In this document: positions 29,601 through 32,824 of the stretch, in pieces | Layout: the number at the start of each line of letters is the position of its first letter | Position numbering within the stretch: the first letter of the stretch is position 1 | Source: Methanobacterium aggregans | GTDB taxonomy: Archaea; Methanobacteriota; Methanobacteria; Methanobacteriales; Methanobacteriaceae | Direction: 5' to 3' | Length of the DNA: 32,824 nt | Assembly (NCBI RefSeq): GCF_017874455.1 | Contig: NZ_JAGGLN010000011.1 | Location: 1-32,824 of the forward strand | Notes under the pieces: generated by a model | The model's database searches: none | What the model was told of the DNA's origin: nothing | The model's input: the letters and a program-made list of their open reading frames with translations, nothing else | Made by a program: the position numbers and the translations under genes

Positions 29601-31800
29601 CCATTCAACAGTTAACGATTCAAGAGTCAACAGTTCAACAATTATTTCCTGGGACATCAAAAGGTTACTGCTGGTTATTTTATCCCTGCAACTTTCTATC
29701 TGGGGCCTTTACGGAATTCAATCATTATTCGGCTTTAAAGTACCCTTGTTAAGCCAGATTTTACCCTTCATCTACCTGACATTTGTGCCTGGCATTCTTC
29801 TGCTGAAGGTCCTGAAATTCGACAATCTGAACAGGGTTGAAAGGCTGATCTACTCTGTTGGAAGCAGTTTAGTCATTTTAATGGTGGTTGGTCTGGTAAC
29901 CAACTATTTTCTGCAGTTAACTGGAATTTCACAGCCCCTTTCAGTGATCTACATCCTCATGGTCATGACCCTTATGGTGATTATCCTCTCGGCACTGGCC
30001 TACATTAGGGAGGACCCTGATAAGGTTTATTCTGTAGATCTGACGGAGTACCTCACTTTAACCAACCTCATCCTGGTTACCATCCCATTTCTCACGATCC
30101 TGGGATCCTACATCATCAACGTTTACGGGAACAACACCCTGATATTCCTCACCCTTTCCCTCATCGCAGTTGTGCCGTTACTTGCAGCCTTTGATAAGAT
30201 GCCCAAAAAATCTTATCCCCTGGCAATTTTCGTTGTTTCACTGTCTCTCCTTCTCCACATATCCCTGATTTCAAACTTCATCTATGGAAGGGATGCTTTT
30301 TACGAGTACTACGTTTCAACCATAACCCTCAAGAACCTGTACTGGACACCCAACCTGAGCTATGAACTCAACGCTTTAATGAGCATAACCATCCTCCCAA
30401 CCATCTACCAGAAATTCTGTAACATAAGCCTGGCCTACGTTTTCAAGGCCATTTACCCCTTCCTCTTTGCACTGGTGCCCCTGACACTGTACGAGCTCTT
30501 CAGGAAATATGTGTGTTCCACGAACTCCTTTCTTGCATGCTTCTTCATGGTGTCCATAATATCCTTCTACGCAGAAATGCCCCAGCTCCTAAGGCAGGAG
30601 ATCGGGGAGATCTTTTTCGTACTATCCCTGCTGTTACTCATGGACTCTAAATTAGATGAAACACGGAAATATTTCCTTTTAGTACTTTTCCTGGTTGGGA
30701 TAACCTTTTCTCATTATTCAATGGCTTACTACTTTTTATTCCTTATTCTCGCTACAGCCCTCTTCCATAAACTGATTAAAACCGGTAAAATAAGGGCTTT
30801 TCATCAAAAAATCAAAGGGGGTAGGTTTAAAAAGTTGGGTAAGGTTTTGCCACTGGAAAAACTGGAAACTCCCTCCCACGTGTCCATAAAACTTTCATAC
30901 GTTGCACTGGTTGTGGTTTTCATACTCTCATGGTACATCTTCGTTTCCAGGGGAACCACCTACACTGACCTGGTTGCTGTAGTTGTCAGCATATACAACA
31001 ACCTCATCTCTGAATTTCTGGATATTGGTGGTTCAGAAGCCATGAACATTGCACTCACAGGCTCCCAAACCTACATCACACTCAAAATCGTCACTGCCTT
31101 CAACCTCCTTGCAACCTTCTTCATTTCCCTGGGTTTATTCTACTCATTGTACATGAACAAAAAAGGAAAATCAGTGCATTTTATTCCAGAATATTTAATT
31201 TTGTCAATAATAAACTTTGTTTTATGGATCCTGGCCATTGTTATCCCCTACTTCAGCTCCATTTTAACTGCGAATCGTTTGTACCATATAACCCTGCTGA
31301 TACTGGCCCCATTTGTAATTATTGGAGGGGTTAAATTCTTCAACCTCTTCAGAATAGAAAAAACAAAGGCTTTAAAGATTTTATCCGTGTTTCTTGTTGT
31401 TTTTTACGTCTTCAACGTGGGAATGGTTGGATCCCTCATTGGTGAAGAAACATCCATGGGCCTGGACAGCAGCGTGGCTGATTTCCCCAGGGCCAATGAA
31501 CAGGAACTTGTGGGTGCCAGGTGGCTGGCTTCCAACAAGATAGCTGGTTTACAGAGCTTCGGGGACATGTACCGCATGCCAATAATGGGTGCCTTTGACT
31601 GGGACAAGGTTGATGATTTCCCAAAGAACGTAACCTGGATTGGGGGAAACTACATCTACCTAGGTACAGTGAACACTGAAACAGGAACTGCACTCATCGA
31701 CGGTGGAAGATTTTCAGGCGGGAAGTACGTGAGCATGAAGGGATGGATTGGCATCAAAGACAGGATCTACGACAATGGAAAGGCCACCATCTACAAGTGA
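29587..31800 (+). CDS. DUF2206 multi-pass membrane protein, possible GT-C type enzyme (copy 2)
   Basis: This is a 737-residue paralogue of 15343-17502 with the same order of helices and motifs: FIYLTFVPGILLLKVL, the outer-loop GRDAFYEYY, AEMPQLLRQEIGEIFFVL, SHYSMAYYF, NRLYHITLLILAPFVIIGG and GARWLASN. Between helices it has a longer basic cytoplasmic loop (about residues 395-435, KTGKIRAFHQKIKGG). GGTGAG lies just before the ATG, inside the end of the GT4 gene. Composition differs strongly from copy 1: the 60 bases at 30421-30480 contain 31 G or C. The two copies therefore have different recent histories. By position, last in the operon after the glycosyltransferases, it is a candidate polymerase or ligase; this is inference. 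Confidence 0.85.
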   Translation: MNLSNHSTVNDSRVNSSTIISWDIKRLLLVILSLQLSIWGLYGIQSLFGFKVPLLSQILPFIYLTFVPGILLLKVLKFDNLNRVERLIYSVGSSLVILMVVGLVTNYFLQLTGISQPLSVIYILMVMTLMVIILSALAYIREDPDKVYSVDLTEYLTLTNLILVTIPFLTILGSYIINVYGNNTLIFLTLSLIAVVPLLAAFDKMPKKSYPLAIFVVSLSLLLHISLISNFIYGRDAFYEYYVSTITLKNLYWTPNLSYELNALMSITILPTIYQKFCNISLAYVFKAIYPFLFALVPLTLYELFRKYVCSTNSFLACFFMVSIISFYAEMPQLLRQEIGEIFFVLSLLLLMDSKLDETRKYFLLVLFLVGITFSHYSMAYYFLFLILATALFHKLIKTGKIRAFHQKIKGGRFKKLGKVLPLEKLETPSHVSIKLSYVALVVVFILSWYIFVSRGTTYTDLVAVVVSIYNNLISEFLDIGGSEAMNIALTGSQTYITLKIVTAFNLLATFFISLGLFYSLYMNKKGKSVHFIPEYLILSIINFVLWILAIVIPYFSSILTANRLYHITLLILAPFVIIGGVKFFNLFRIEKTKALKILSVFLVVFYVFNVGMVGSLIGEETSMGLDSSVADFPRANEQELVGARWLASNKIAGLQSFGDMYRMPIMGAFDWDKVDDFPKNVTWIGGNYIYLGTVNTETGTALIDGGRFSGGKYVSMKGWIGIKDRIYDNGKATIYK

Positions 31801-31946
31801 ATGGGAAATAAGTTATTGGATAAGTGACTGGACGTAACTAGGAAATAAGTAACTAGGAAATAACTGAAAAATAAGTAACTGAAAAATAATTGATTGATAT
31901 TGACTGGACTATTTTTTGACTGAAATATTTAATTGACCTGATTACT
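31801..31946. other. Convergent intergenic region with imperfect short repeats
   Basis: The words ggaaataagtaacta and gaaaaataagtaact recur several times between 31805 and 31895. A T run near 31912-31918 could terminate the DUF2206 operon. Nothing coding is seen. Confidence 0.5.
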
Positions 31947-32824
31947 TCAGTAACGTCCCTTTAAACCGTCTGAAATCCCTTTAACATAAGAGCTGAAGGC
32001 AGATGTTTCCCTGTGGTACAGGAGGATAAGTGCAGCTGTAAACCAGAACTTGAAGCAGAAGAAGTAGATTAAAAAGGTGTAGAATTGTTTTTTCGCTGCG
32101 TACTTTCTCATGAAGAGGAAAAGGTTCCGTGCTGAGTAGTACTCGCGGGTTCCGCTTATCTTTTTGGAGCTTGCTGAATCCTTGTGCCAGAGTTTTGATT
32201 TGTCTGCACAGACTATTTTAAAACCAGCCCTCTTTGCTCTGAGGCAGAGATCCGTGTCTTCGTAGTATAGAAAGCATTTTTTATTGAAGAGCCCTACTTC
32301 ATCCAGAACTTCCCTTCGGACAAGCATGGAACATCCTGAAACAGCATCCAGATCCTTTTCATAAGTTTTATCCGTTTCATAATTTTTAAATTCATCTCTG
32401 CACCTATAACCCACTGAAACCATTTCTCCACGTGACCATTTAATTTTAAAACCCAGAGATTGGATTAAATCCTTATCATGGTAGAAGTAAATTTTGGAAC
32501 CAGCAATCCCTGCATTTTCTGATTGCTTTACAAGTTCGTCTAAAAATATGGGATCAACAACTGTATCGTTGTTCAGAAGCAGTATAAAATCAGGGTTTAA
32601 GCTTTTTAAAGCGTATCTCATTCCTACGTTGTTTCCCTCTGCAAAGCCATGATTTTCATGATTTTTTATCAGTGTTAGGCGGTTTTCAGGCATTGAATTT
32701 GAAGGATCTAGTTGAGTTTCATCCAAAACTTGAGTTTCATCCAAAACTTGAGTTTCATCCAAAACTTGAGTTTCATCCAAAACTTGAGTTTCATCCAAAA
32801 CTTGAGTTTCATCCAAAACTTGAG
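31947..32824 (-). CDS. GT2-family glycosyltransferase with an in-frame repeat insertion, 5' end outside the window
   Basis: The minus-strand frame is open to the window edge, so the N-terminus, including the first nucleotide-binding strand, is missing. Present are the GT-A segments LTLIKNHENHGFAEGNNVGM (contacts to the nucleotide), FILLLNNDTVVDP (metal-binding Asp), DAVSGCSMLVRREVLDEVGL and CFLYYEDTDLCLRAKRAGFK (catalytic ED), followed by a hydrophobic C-terminus (FYTFLIYFFCFKFWFTAALI). This is the rhamnosyltransferase-like GT2 type. Ahead of LTLIKNH lie at least six perfect copies of a six-residue unit (DETQVL), an acidic insertion where family members normally have a short loop. Whether the enzyme still works is unknown; the frame is intact as far as visible. 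Confidence 0.85.
   Translation of the reverse strand, partial: QVLDETQVLDETQVLDETQVLDETQVLDETQVLDETQLDPSNSMPENRLTLIKNHENHGFAEGNNVGMRYALKSLNPDFILLLNNDTVVDPIFLDELVKQSENAGIAGSKIYFYHDKDLIQSLGFKIKWSRGEMVSVGYRCRDEFKNYETDKTYEKDLDAVSGCSMLVRREVLDEVGLFNKKCFLYYEDTDLCLRAKRAGFKIVCADKSKLWHKDSASSKKISGTREYYSARNLFLFMRKYAAKKQFYTFLIYFFCFKFWFTAALILLYHRETSAFSSYVKGISDGLKGRY
32713..32824. repeat. Perfect 18-bp tandem repeat inside the GT2 gene, running off the window
   Basis: The unit tgagtttcatccaaaact occurs six times without a mismatch (starts at 32713, 32731, 32749, 32767, 32785 and 32803), and a seventh begins at 32821. Eighteen is a multiple of three, so copy-number changes keep the reading frame and add or remove six residues. 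The full length is not visible. Confidence 0.97.

Overview
The window reads as a chromosomal segment of a hydrogenotrophic methanogen of the order Methanobacteriales, most likely a Methanobacterium-like species. The evidence is the acetyl-CoA synthase/CO dehydrogenase alpha subunit at the left edge, TATA/BRE-type promoters, strong GGAGGTGA-type ribosome binding sites with some GTG/TTG starts, poly-T terminators, and several archaeal families (DUF2162, DUF2149, DUF2206, DUF1616). No rRNA, tRNA, CRISPR array, insertion sequence or origin was recognised.

Region 1 (1-1582) is the 5' two thirds of cdhA on the minus strand. Region 2 (about 2300-9320, minus strand) is a metal/tetrapyrrole system. 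It has a three-gene operon (DUF2162 membrane protein, ExbB/TolQ-like channel, short ExbD-like DUF2149 protein) and, behind it, a very large exported, membrane-anchored CobN/HmuS-like chelatase. An identical 34-bp promoter block precedes both units, so they are probably one regulon. The gene set resembles the bacterial haem-utilisation set hmuSTUV, here in an archaeon without an outer membrane.

Region 3 (9746-12196, minus strand) holds a DUF4258/DUF2283 toxin-antitoxin-like pair and a cluster of small membrane and secreted proteins of unknown function.

Region 4 (12227-32824) is a surface-polysaccharide region. A very AT-rich block (12227-17502) begins abruptly inside a glycosyltransferase gene that lacks its 5' end, and continues with two GT4 glycosyltransferases and a large DUF2206 membrane protein. 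A minus-strand operon follows: flippase, FrhB-like iron-sulphur protein, polysaccharide pyruvyl transferase. About 1 kb of decayed DNA (21631-22678) then carries a 38-bp degenerate tandem repeat, a duplicated 5' fragment of a downstream protease gene and a broken reading frame. Next come a methyltransferase, a CPBP-family membrane protease and an AT-rich repeat array. A second polysaccharide set follows: a small membrane protein and DUF1616 on the minus strand, divergent from DUF1972-type GT, GT2, GT4 and DUF2206 on the plus strand. The two polysaccharide sets are built alike: a two-helix small membrane protein with a leaderless-type promoter on one side, and glycosyltransferases ending in DUF2206 on the other. 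The window ends inside a GT2 gene containing an in-frame 18-bp tandem repeat.

The best candidates for new biology are the exported chelatase with its Exb-like motor, the duplicated GT/DUF2206 layout with its small membrane proteins, and the repeat-bearing GT2.
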